Notes under the pieces: model-generated
What the model was told of the DNA's origin: nothing
Databases searched by the model: none
What the model saw: the letters and a program-made list of their open reading frames with translations, nothing else
Position numbers and translations under genes: made by a program
DNA from: an uncultured Opitutia bacterium
GTDB taxonomy: Bacteria; Verrucomicrobiota; Verrucomicrobiia; Opitutales; JABJCN01
Direction of reading: 5' to 3'
Assembly (NCBI GenBank): GCA_913048125.1
Contig: CAJWWL010000003.1
Location: 1-36,988 of the forward strand
DNA length: 36,988 bases
Shown here: positions 17,949-26,500 of the stretch, piece by piece
Layout: each line of letters starts with the position of its first letter
Position numbering within the stretch: position 1 is the first letter of the stretch

Positions 17949-20447
17949 ATGACTCGCTTGCTACCGAATCTGCTTCTCTTTTTATTTAGCGTAACCGCCA
18001 GCCTTGATGCGGCTTCTCCTATCCTTTCTCGTATCCTACCGAGAGGTGGTCAGCAGGGGAGTACGGTTGAGATGGTCTTTACCGGTCAGCGGCTAAATGA
18101 TATCCACCAAGTACTTTTCTACACCCCCGGGTTTTCGGTTGAAAAGGTAGTTGGGGACGAGAAGAACGCCAACCGAGCAACCGCAACTGTAACGATTGCT
18201 CCAGACTGTAAGCTTGGTGAGCACAAGTTGCGTATTGTCACACGAACTGGCTTGAGTACTCTCAGCACTTTCTGGGTTGGGCCCTATGAAACGGTTTTGG
18301 AGGTTGAGCCCAATAGCGACTTTTCAAGTCCTCAGGTCATTGCAATAAATCGTACTGTTGAAGGGCGAGTAGACAATGAAGACGTGGATTACTATGCCGT
18401 TGAAGCAAAGAAAGGTCAGCGATTGAGCGTAGAGGTTGAAGGTATTCGCCTAGGAGGTCAGAATAACGTTATCTTTGATCCTTACGTTGCCATTTTAAAC
18501 AGCAAACGCTTCGAGCAGGCTGCTGCCGATGATACGCCTCTGCTCTTACAGGACTGCTTTGTCTCAATTGTTGTTCCAGAGGACGGCACCTACTGGGTAG
18601 AAGTTCGCGATAGCTCCTACGCTGGGAACGCCAACAGCAGATATCGTCTCCATATTGGTAACTTTCCTCGTCCTCAGGTTGTCTTTCCTGCTGGTGGTAA
18701 AGCAGGTACTGAACTGGAGGTCAGCTTTCTTGGAGACAAGGCAGGCTTGCCGAAAAAGAAGATTCAACTGCCTGCAAAATCAGATCCGGCCTTCGCTCTT
18801 CTAGCCGAAGCAGACGGTCAACGTTCGCCTTCTGCCAACCGCTTTCGTGTTAGCGACTTCGCCGATGTCCTAGAAGTTGAGCCCAATGAAAATCGCACCA
18901 AGGTTCCCGTTCCAGACGTTACTCCGCCCATGGCCTTTAACGGAATCATACAGGACGAGGAAGATATTGATTACTTCACCTTCATGGGGAAGAAGGGCCA
19001 GCGCCTAACATTTACCGCTCATGCACGTTCTCTACGCTCTCCTCTTGATCCTGTCCTGAACGTCTACTTTGGCGAGGGCAAAGAGTTCAAGAATCTGAAG
19101 GGAAGCGATGATGTTGGCCGTAACCCTGACAGTAAATTTGATCTAACTCTGCCCGCCGACGGAAAATACTACGTCCGCATCACAGATCATCTTCGCAAAG
19201 GCGGTCCTGATTACATCTACCGCATAGAAGCCGAAGCCATGCGCCCAGAGCTCAAGACATTCCTTCCACGCTATGGCAACAACGATACCCAGTCTCGTCA
19301 GATGATTCCGGTGGCTCGAGGCAATCGTTATGCTAATGTTATTCAGGTGACCCGTCGCAACATTCGCGCTGAACTAGATTACATCGCTCATAATTTGCCT
19401 GCAGGGATTACGATGCATGCAGCACGTCTTCCAGCTAGCATCGATAGATTCCCTGTCGTATTTGAGGCTGCCCCGGATGCTCCTCTCGGCGGTTCGCTTG
19501 TGGACCTCAAGGTACGACAGGTTCTCACCGAAGAAGAGGCTAAACAGGCCAATCGAACTCCGGCAGAAGGGGGCTATGGACATAGTTTCACTCTCGTCCG
19601 TGGTCCTAACAACACAGACATGTACATGACCACGGTTGACCGTTTAGCTGTTTCTGTAACCGAAGAGGTTCCTTTCCATATAGAAATCGATAAGCCTGCC
19701 ACCCCTATCCTTCAAAGGGGTTCCATGAACCTAAAGGTTCGAGCTATCCGAAAGGAGGGTTTCGATGATCCAATAGTTTTGCGAATGCTTTGGAATCCAC
19801 CGGGCATCGGTTCCCGAGGAACGGTTACCATCCCTAAGGGCAAGAGCGAAGCGAATTATGGCTTAACCGCTAACGGTGGTGCCACTGTTGGGACATGGAA
19901 GATTGCTATTCTTGGCGAGGCCGCTGCGCCAGGCGGACAAGTCTTTGCCTCCTCTCGGTTGACTGATCTTGTCATCGAAGAGCCGTATCTAAACATGACC
20001 ATCGAGATGGCCGCCATCGAGCGCGGAAAAGAAGGAGAGGTATACTGCAAGATTGAAACACTTCGTGAATTTGAAGGTGAGGCAGATATACGACTCGTGG
20101 CCCTTCCAGCACTGACCAGTACTGTTCCTCTCAAAATCAATAAGGACACCAAAGAAATTTCCTTTCCCGTTAAGACTGAAATCAAGGCTCGTGCTGCCAC
20201 CACGAAAAACCTTTTCATTTCCGCCAGCATTCCGGTGGCCGGACACAATCTCAGCCAGACAGTTGCTAGTGGTGGGCAAATCCGCATCGATAACCCACCA
20301 CCACCTCCGAAAAATCCCACAACAAAGCCTAAAGCATCACCAAAGCCAGCCAAAGTTGTAGCAAAAGCACCGGCTGAAAAACCGAAAAAGCCCCTCAGTC
20401 GCTTAGAAAAGCTTCGTCTAATTGCCAAGGAACGTGCCGGGAATTGA
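17949..20447 (+). CDS. Secreted multi-PPC-domain protein with Pro/Lys-rich C-terminal tail
   Basis: ILPRGGQQGSTVEMVFTGQRL; VLEVEPNSDFSSPQVIAINRTVEGRVDNEDVDYYAVEAKKGQRLSVEVEG; VLEVEPNENRTKVPVPDVTPPMAFNGIIQDEEDIDYFTFMGKKGQRLTF; tail PPPPPKNPTTKPKASPKPAKVVAKAPAEKPKK. Confidence 0.9.
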   Translation: MTRLLPNLLLFLFSVTASLDAASPILSRILPRGGQQGSTVEMVFTGQRLNDIHQVLFYTPGFSVEKVVGDEKNANRATATVTIAPDCKLGEHKLRIVTRTGLSTLSTFWVGPYETVLEVEPNSDFSSPQVIAINRTVEGRVDNEDVDYYAVEAKKGQRLSVEVEGIRLGGQNNVIFDPYVAILNSKRFEQAAADDTPLLLQDCFVSIVVPEDGTYWVEVRDSSYAGNANSRYRLHIGNFPRPQVVFPAGGKAGTELEVSFLGDKAGLPKKKIQLPAKSDPAFALLAEADGQRSPSANRFRVSDFADVLEVEPNENRTKVPVPDVTPPMAFNGIIQDEEDIDYFTFMGKKGQRLTFTAHARSLRSPLDPVLNVYFGEGKEFKNLKGSDDVGRNPDSKFDLTLPADGKYYVRITDHLRKGGPDYIYRIEAEAMRPELKTFLPRYGNNDTQSRQMIPVARGNRYANVIQVTRRNIRAELDYIAHNLPAGITMHAARLPASIDRFPVVFEAAPDAPLGGSLVDLKVRQVLTEEEAKQANRTPAEGGYGHSFTLVRGPNNTDMYMTTVDRLAVSVTEEVPFHIEIDKPATPILQRGSMNLKVRAIRKEGFDDPIVLRMLWNPPGIGSRGTVTIPKGKSEANYGLTANGGATVGTWKIAILGEAAAPGGQVFASSRLTDLVIEEPYLNMTIEMAAIERGKEGEVYCKIETLREFEGEADIRLVALPALTSTVPLKINKDTKEISFPVKTEIKARAATTKNLFISASIPVAGHNLSQTVASGGQIRIDNPPPPPKNPTTKPKASPKPAKVVAKAPAEKPKKPLSRLEKLRLIAKERAGN

Positions 20448-20466
20448 ACGCAAGACACCAAATTTG

Positions 20467-23400
20467 ATGAGACAAATTACAAAATTCCTTTCCTTCATTT
20501 TCATTCTTGGGTGGTCCCACTGGTGCTTTTCTGAGGATGCTCCAAAACCTTCTCAGATTAACCAGTCTGAGCAGAAAGATTCCCCTGAACCAGCTAAGCC
20601 TATCGAGGCAGTGAGACCGACTGAGTCTGCTACAGCACTACAGACTAAACCCAGTCCCACTGAGCCGAAACCAACCGATACAAAGCCTGCTGAGGTCGAG
20701 AAGCCTGAAACTCCTGCTATCGCCAAACCTGTTGCTGCTGCTCCTGTTGCTCCAGACTTTCATTCTGATATTCGTCCAATTCTTGAAGTGGCATGTGTCC
20801 AATGCCACGGTGCCGAGAAACAAAAGGGAGACTTACGGCTCGACCAACTTGTTCACGCGACCAAGGGCGGAGACGGTGGTCCTGCAATCGTTGCCAAGGA
20901 TATCGTAAATAGCCTTCTCATCGAGCGTATCGAATTGCCAGCTGACGATGACGAAATTATGCCACCTAAGGGTGATCCACTCAGTCCTGAACAGGTCAAG
21001 CTTCTAAAAGACTGGATTATTGCTGGTGCGCCTTGGCCTACTGAAGTGGCGCTTCGACAAAAGACCCTCGAAGATCTTGCCCGTGAACGACGTTTCGCAG
21101 CAAAGCAGATCGTTGACGTAAAGGTGTACCCACCTGAAGTCAGCTTGGAGACATCTTCTGACCATCATACCCTCGTGGTCATGGCAACATACGCAGACGA
21201 GAGTACTCGTGATGTAACTCACGACTCCAAATTTGTAATATCGGATTCATCTATCGCCAAACTTGAAGGTCAAACTCTTCTTCCTGCAAAGGATGGTAAT
21301 ACAAGTCTCCGCATTAGTTTTGCTGATCACAATGTCGATGTACCCGTCAACGTGAAGGAGTCGTCTACGCCTCGTCCAAATAGTTTTCGCCTGGATGTGA
21401 TGCCAGTTCTCATGCGCGCTCAATGTAACAATGGTTCATGCCACGGTTCGGCTCGCGGACAGGACGGTTTCATGCTTTCTCTCTTTGGTTATGATCCAGA
21501 AGGGGATCATCATCGGATCACCAGAGAGGAGTCTACTCGCCGCATTAACCTTGCTCTGCCACACGAGAGTATGCTCCTTGAAAAGGCTATTGAGGCGGTC
21601 CCCCACACAGGTGGTAAGCTTTTCGAGAAGGACAGCCAGTATTACAACGCGATTCTTGCTTGGCTTAAAGGCGGTGCTAAGAACGACCCCGCAGATATCG
21701 CCCAACCCACCAGTATTGAAATCCTTCCCTCTAAACTCCTCCTCGAAGGTGCTGGAGCGACTCAACAGATGACCGTTACTGCCCACTATTCTGACGGGAC
21801 TGACCGGGATGTAACTTCATTGGTTATCTTTCAAAGTAACAACGATAACAGCGCGACTATCAGCGAGGATGGTCTTGTCACTGCTCACAAGCCAGGTGAA
21901 GCCTTCATAATGGCTCGCTTTGCCACCTTTACAGTCGGTAGTCAGGCAATAGTTATCCCAGCAGGACTAAAGTACAAACGTCCAGAAGTCGCAGAAACCA
22001 ACTACGTGGACAAGCTTGTTAACGAGAAGCTCCATAAATTACGCATCATACCCTCTGGTAAGTGTACAGACGAATCCTTCATTCGTCGTGCCTCACTAGA
22101 TATCATCGGAAAGCTCCCTACACTTGAAGAGCAGGAATCTTTCCGAACCAGCGCTGATCCTAAGAAGCGTCAAAAGCTAATCGACAATCTTTTGGACCGC
22201 AAAGAGTTCACTGAGATGTGGGTTATGAAGTTCGCCGAACTTCTGCAAATCCGCACCCAGCAGAACAATCAGGTCAGTTACAAGGCCACACTTCTTTACC
22301 ACAACTGGCTCAAGGAACGTATTGCTGCCAACGTACCTATAAATAAAATCGTTCAGGAAATTCTCTCCTCGACTGGAGGCACGTTTAAGACCCCTGCCAC
22401 CAACTACTATCAGATCGAGCGTGATACCCTCAAGGTCGCCGAGAATGCTGCACAGGTTTTCATGGGCATGCGTATTCAATGCGCACAGTGCCACAATCAC
22501 CCTTTTGATCGCTGGACAATGGATGATTATTACTCCTTTGCTGCTTTCTTTTCCCAGATTGGTCGCAAGAACGCAGAAGATCCAAGGGAGGTCATCGTTT
22601 ACAATCGTCGATCTGGAGACATGAAGCACATGGTCGATGGTCGTGTTATGGAGCCAAAGTTTCTTGGTGGCGCTGTTCCTGAAATACCCCGAAGTGCCGA
22701 CCGTCGTGCTATTCTCGCTGAGTGGCTTGCTTCAGAGCAGAACCCTTACTTTGCTTCCAACTTGGCAAATATCGTCTGGCAACACTTCTTTGGAGTCGGG
22801 ATCATTGAGCCTGTTGACGATGTTCGTATCAGCAATCCAGCCTCGAACCCTGAACTGCTCGAAACCCTTGCCGGAAAGTTCACCGAGTACAATTATGACT
22901 TCAAACGACTTGTCCGCGATATCTGTAACTCCCAGACCTACCAGCGTACCACTCGCACCAATGAGAGTAACGAATCCGATACTCGCAACTTCTCGCATGG
23001 TAATCTCCGCAGACTTCGTGCAGAAGTCCTGCTTGATGTTATAACGCAGGTCACTCAGACGAAAAATAAGTTCCGAGGTCTACCACTTGGAGCTCGCGCA
23101 GTGCAGATCGCAGATGGCAACGTCAGCAATTACTTCCTCACGACTTTTGGCCGTGCCACTCGTGAAACAGTTTGTTCTTGCGAAGTCAAAATGGAACCCA
23201 GTCTATCTCAGGCGCTCCATTTACTTAATGGCGATGTTACTCATAATCGAATTCGTAGTGGTGGACTCGTAAATCAGCTCGTCAACCAAGAGAAGAAGCC
23301 TCCCTCTGAAACGCTAGAATTCCTTTACCGTCGCACCCTTTGTCGTCCCCCGACCAAAGAAGAGGCTGCGCCCATATTAGCTGTTGTTGAGAAGGAGGAA

Positions 23401-23472
23401 GACAAACGCGCTATTTTTGAGGATGTCTTCTGGGCACTACTGAACTCTAAGGAGTTTATTTTCAACCACTAG
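20467..23472 (+). CDS. PSCyt1 + Ig-like + DUF1549 + DUF1553 protein (planctomycete cytochrome family)
   Basis: ORF track starts at 20422, but ATG 20467 gives a proper signal peptide (MRQITKFLSFIFILGWSHWCFS) with no overlap. ACVQCHGAEKQKGDLRLD; CNNGSCHGSARGQDGFMLSLFGYDP; RIQCAQCHNHPFDRWTMDDYYSFAAFF; TFGRATRETVCSCEVKMEPSLSQALHLLNGD. Confidence 0.92.
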   Translation: MRQITKFLSFIFILGWSHWCFSEDAPKPSQINQSEQKDSPEPAKPIEAVRPTESATALQTKPSPTEPKPTDTKPAEVEKPETPAIAKPVAAAPVAPDFHSDIRPILEVACVQCHGAEKQKGDLRLDQLVHATKGGDGGPAIVAKDIVNSLLIERIELPADDDEIMPPKGDPLSPEQVKLLKDWIIAGAPWPTEVALRQKTLEDLARERRFAAKQIVDVKVYPPEVSLETSSDHHTLVVMATYADESTRDVTHDSKFVISDSSIAKLEGQTLLPAKDGNTSLRISFADHNVDVPVNVKESSTPRPNSFRLDVMPVLMRAQCNNGSCHGSARGQDGFMLSLFGYDPEGDHHRITREESTRRINLALPHESMLLEKAIEAVPHTGGKLFEKDSQYYNAILAWLKGGAKNDPADIAQPTSIEILPSKLLLEGAGATQQMTVTAHYSDGTDRDVTSLVIFQSNNDNSATISEDGLVTAHKPGEAFIMARFATFTVGSQAIVIPAGLKYKRPEVAETNYVDKLVNEKLHKLRIIPSGKCTDESFIRRASLDIIGKLPTLEEQESFRTSADPKKRQKLIDNLLDRKEFTEMWVMKFAELLQIRTQQNNQVSYKATLLYHNWLKERIAANVPINKIVQEILSSTGGTFKTPATNYYQIERDTLKVAENAAQVFMGMRIQCAQCHNHPFDRWTMDDYYSFAAFFSQIGRKNAEDPREVIVYNRRSGDMKHMVDGRVMEPKFLGGAVPEIPRSADRRAILAEWLASEQNPYFASNLANIVWQHFFGVGIIEPVDDVRISNPASNPELLETLAGKFTEYNYDFKRLVRDICNSQTYQRTTRTNESNESDTRNFSHGNLRRLRAEVLLDVITQVTQTKNKFRGLPLGARAVQIADGNVSNYFLTTFGRATRETVCSCEVKMEPSLSQALHLLNGDVTHNRIRSGGLVNQLVNQEKKPPSETLEFLYRRTLCRPPTKEEAAPILAVVEKEEDKRAIFEDVFWALLNSKEFIFNH

Positions 23473-23474
23473 AT

Positions 23475-26411
23475 ATGCCTGATTTTTCGATGAGACTCGC
23501 TATGAAACTACATTCAACCGCTATTTTTCTTGCAGCTCTGCTAGCACAAAGCCCTCTCGCTATAGCTGAGTCTGCCACGAAAATCACATGGGACGATCAT
23601 ATCTTCGCACTCATGGAGGGTGCCTGCATTTCCTGCCATAACCCCGATAAGACCAAGGGCGGTCTCGACCTTAGTTCTTACAATAATCTCCTCAAGGGAG
23701 GCAGTAGCGGCGAGAGCGTGACTGCTGGCGATCCAGAATCCAGTCTCCTCTACAAGGTGACTGCCCATCTCGAAGAGCCATTTATGCCACAGAACAAGGA
23801 TAGGCTTCCTGACGCGCAAATTGCTCTGCTTAAGAGCTGGATTTCTGGCGGTCTCCTTGAAACTGCAAGTAGTAAGGCTAAGAAGGCAAAAAGCTCTGGT
23901 TTCAATCTTGCGCTAAAGGTGACTAACTCTGGGAAGCCAGAGGGGCCACCGCCCATGCCTGAGCATCTTCCGCTGCAACCTCATGTTTTGAGTGAACGCC
24001 CCGCTGCCGTATCAGCACTAGCTACCAGCCCTTGGGCACCACTGGCCGCTGTTGCTGGTCAAAAGCAGGCATTACTTTACAACACTGATACTTTTGAACC
24101 TGTAGCCATTCTACCTTACGAAGAGGGGTTCATTGAATCCCTAAAGTTCAGTCCAAATGGTGCCTTGCTTGTAGCGGGTGGAGGACGTGGAGGCAAGGTG
24201 GGCCGCGTAATAGCTTGGGATGTAAAGACTGGTCAGCAAGTCCTCAAAGTTGGGCAAGAGTACGACACTGTTCTATCTGCTGACATAACGGCTGACCAAG
24301 CTACTGTTGCCATTGGTAGTCCAAGCAAGCGTATCAAACTTCATGATACAGCCGACGGAGAACTTCTTCACAACATCAAGAAACACTCCGAGTGGGTTAC
24401 TTCCGTATCCTTCTCTCCTGATGGAGTTTTACTGGCAACTGGCGACCGTAATGGAGGTGTTCACGTTTGGGAAGCCTTCTCAGGGAACCTCTTTTACACC
24501 CTCGAAGGAAATAAAGGCGCGATCACTAGCATCACTTGGCGATCCGACTCAAATATTGTGGCTACTGCTTCTGCAGATGGTTCAGTGCGTCTCTTTGCCA
24601 TGACTAACGGTCGCCAAGTCCGGAACTGGACGGCTCATGGAGGAGGGGTACTTTCTTTGCACTTTGCACGTAACGGTCAGCTTGTTTCCTCCGGTCGTGA
24701 CAAACAAGTTAAAGTTTGGGCACAGGACGGCAAACAGATCAAAGCCTTAGGTGGCTTTACTGACCTTCCTCTGGAAGTTGCCTTCACGCAGGATGCCAAG
24801 CGTGTCATTGTAGGCGATTGGCTAGGATCTGTGACCGTCTGGGATATTGAAACGGCCAAACAGGTCGCTACCTTATCCGCTAATCCCCCATCTCTAAACA
24901 ATCGTCTCGCTGCCGCCCAGCAACAGGTTGTCGCTGCTGATGCCGCGGAGAAGAAGGCAAAGTCAGTCCTCGATGCCGCCAAGGCTGTTACTGCACAGCT
25001 TGCGAAGCAGTTGACAGATGCCAGATCAGCGCTTGCTGCACGTACCACTGAAAAGCAACAAGCTGACACTGCACTGGCTGCTTCTAAGCAACAGCAGTCC
25101 GCTGCTACCTCTGCACGAACTGCGGCGAGCAACAATTTGAAGACGCAGCAGGACAAACTTAGCCAAATAAATGCCGTGCTCAAAACAGAGTCTGATAAGC
25201 TGACTGCAAACAAAGCCAATCTTTCAACGTGGAAGGCGCAAGTTACTGCGCGTACTAGTCAGTCTGAGTCCCTCAAAACTGCGGCAGATAATGCAAATGC
25301 CGAGTCTGCCAAAATTCCAGAGGATGCTGCTCTCAAGGATGCTGCCTCTAAGGCGGTTGCTGCATGGCAGGCCATGGATAAAGCCCTTTCTGAAGCGCGT
25401 TCCAAAGAGAATACTGCAGCAACCAATGTTCAGAACTCTGAATTTCAAGTCACTACCGCGCGAAAGCAGTCTGAAACACAGGCAAGTGCCGTCAAGGCTG
25501 GGCAAAACGACCTTGCTACAAAAGACCAAGCCTTAAAGGTAGCTACCGCAAAGGTGACTGCAGATGCCAAGGCTAGTGCTGAAAAGGTGGCGCAACTGAA
25601 GGTCGCACAAGACGCTGTTTCTAAATCCGAGGCTGCTCATAAGGCGCAGGTCGAAAAGGAAAAGGCTCCAGCACAGGCTCACTCGACTTCCGTTGCAAAA
25701 TTAGCCGCTGCCCAAAAGAAGGTTGCTAAGTGGAAGGCTGAGCAACTCAACGTAAACCGACACCTTGAAATTGCTTCATTGAATAACCTAGATTCCGAAC
25801 TTGTTGTTCTGAAAAGTGCTTCTGCAGACACTAAAGCCACCTTTGAGAAGGCTGAAGCAGACCTCTTAGCTGTACAGAATCAACTCACTGAAGCGCCTAC
25901 ACGCATCAAAGAAGCTGAAGTCTCTCTTTCTGGTCGTAAGTCTACGGTAACTGCTGAAGCTCAGAAGTTAGGTACACTCAATGAGGATGTGTCTAGACGG
26001 GAAGCATTTCTCAAAAAAGCCGATGCTTTTGGCTCTGAAATCGACTCCATTCAGTCGAAGGAACCCCAGAACGCAGAGTTGGCGGATGCCTCCAAAAATT
26101 TCAAAGAACAGGTTCGCAGCAAGTTTCAATCAGATCTTGATAATGCAAAGGGCAGAGTTGCTGCACAGCAGCAAGTGCTTGCCCAAGCTAACGAAGCCGT
26201 AGTTGCAGCAGAGAGACATCTAGTGGAAATGAAAACCCTTCCTGAAAAGTTGCCAGCAATCATAGCTGAGCGTACCAAAATTCGAGACTTAGCAAAGTCT
26301 GCCTATGAAAGTGCTCAGGCTTCTGAAATCCAATTTACTCAGAAGGTTGATGCGCAACGTAAGAAGGTTGACGGCTTAACCGGTCAGTATTTAGCCCTTC
26401 TGCCCAAGTAA
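23475..26411 (+). CDS. PSCyt1-type cytochrome + WD40 beta-propeller + long Ala/Lys/Gln-rich coiled-coil protein
   Basis: GACISCHNPDKTKGGLDLSSYNNLLKGGSSGE; WD40 repeats (KHSEWVTSVSFSPDGVLLATGDRNGGVHVWE); from about nt 24898 to the end a heptad-like A/K/Q/E/S-rich stretch. Start could also be the in-frame ATG at 23490 or 23502. Confidence 0.88.
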   Translation: MPDFSMRLAMKLHSTAIFLAALLAQSPLAIAESATKITWDDHIFALMEGACISCHNPDKTKGGLDLSSYNNLLKGGSSGESVTAGDPESSLLYKVTAHLEEPFMPQNKDRLPDAQIALLKSWISGGLLETASSKAKKAKSSGFNLALKVTNSGKPEGPPPMPEHLPLQPHVLSERPAAVSALATSPWAPLAAVAGQKQALLYNTDTFEPVAILPYEEGFIESLKFSPNGALLVAGGGRGGKVGRVIAWDVKTGQQVLKVGQEYDTVLSADITADQATVAIGSPSKRIKLHDTADGELLHNIKKHSEWVTSVSFSPDGVLLATGDRNGGVHVWEAFSGNLFYTLEGNKGAITSITWRSDSNIVATASADGSVRLFAMTNGRQVRNWTAHGGGVLSLHFARNGQLVSSGRDKQVKVWAQDGKQIKALGGFTDLPLEVAFTQDAKRVIVGDWLGSVTVWDIETAKQVATLSANPPSLNNRLAAAQQQVVAADAAEKKAKSVLDAAKAVTAQLAKQLTDARSALAARTTEKQQADTALAASKQQQSAATSARTAASNNLKTQQDKLSQINAVLKTESDKLTANKANLSTWKAQVTARTSQSESLKTAADNANAESAKIPEDAALKDAASKAVAAWQAMDKALSEARSKENTAATNVQNSEFQVTTARKQSETQASAVKAGQNDLATKDQALKVATAKVTADAKASAEKVAQLKVAQDAVSKSEAAHKAQVEKEKAPAQAHSTSVAKLAAAQKKVAKWKAEQLNVNRHLEIASLNNLDSELVVLKSASADTKATFEKAEADLLAVQNQLTEAPTRIKEAEVSLSGRKSTVTAEAQKLGTLNEDVSRREAFLKKADAFGSEIDSIQSKEPQNAELADASKNFKEQVRSKFQSDLDNAKGRVAAQQQVLAQANEAVVAAERHLVEMKTLPEKLPAIIAERTKIRDLAKSAYESAQASEIQFTQKVDAQRKKVDGLTGQYLALLPK

Positions 26412-26445
26412 CCCAAGTAGGATACTTATTATCGTAGATTGATTG

Positions 26446-26464
26446 ATCCCAACAGTCATGGGAT
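26446..26464 (+). promoter_or_regulatory. Short inverted repeat in the leader of the double-SBP/MoaD/MoeB operon
   Basis: ATCCCA-ACAGTCA-TGGGAT: perfect 6-bp stem, 7-nt loop, in the 89-nt gap between the coiled-coil gene stop and the SBP start. Function unknown. Confidence 0.3.
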
Positions 26465-26500
26465 TGACATCACCCAAGTGCGGGACACCATTTTTCCGCT

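Noticed and set aside
19856-20461. 201-aa minus-strand ORF opposite the PPC gene
   Set aside because: Antisense to a well-supported CDS; composition reflects the complementary strand of a Pro/Lys-rich tail.
20422-20466. Upstream start of the DUF1549/1553 ORF at 20422
   Set aside because: Overlaps the PPC gene end and precedes the signal peptide; ATG 20467 is better supported.
24677-25219. 180-aa minus-strand Ala/Cys/Ser-rich ORF
   Set aside because: Antisense of the repetitive coiled-coil coding region; a compositional artefact.
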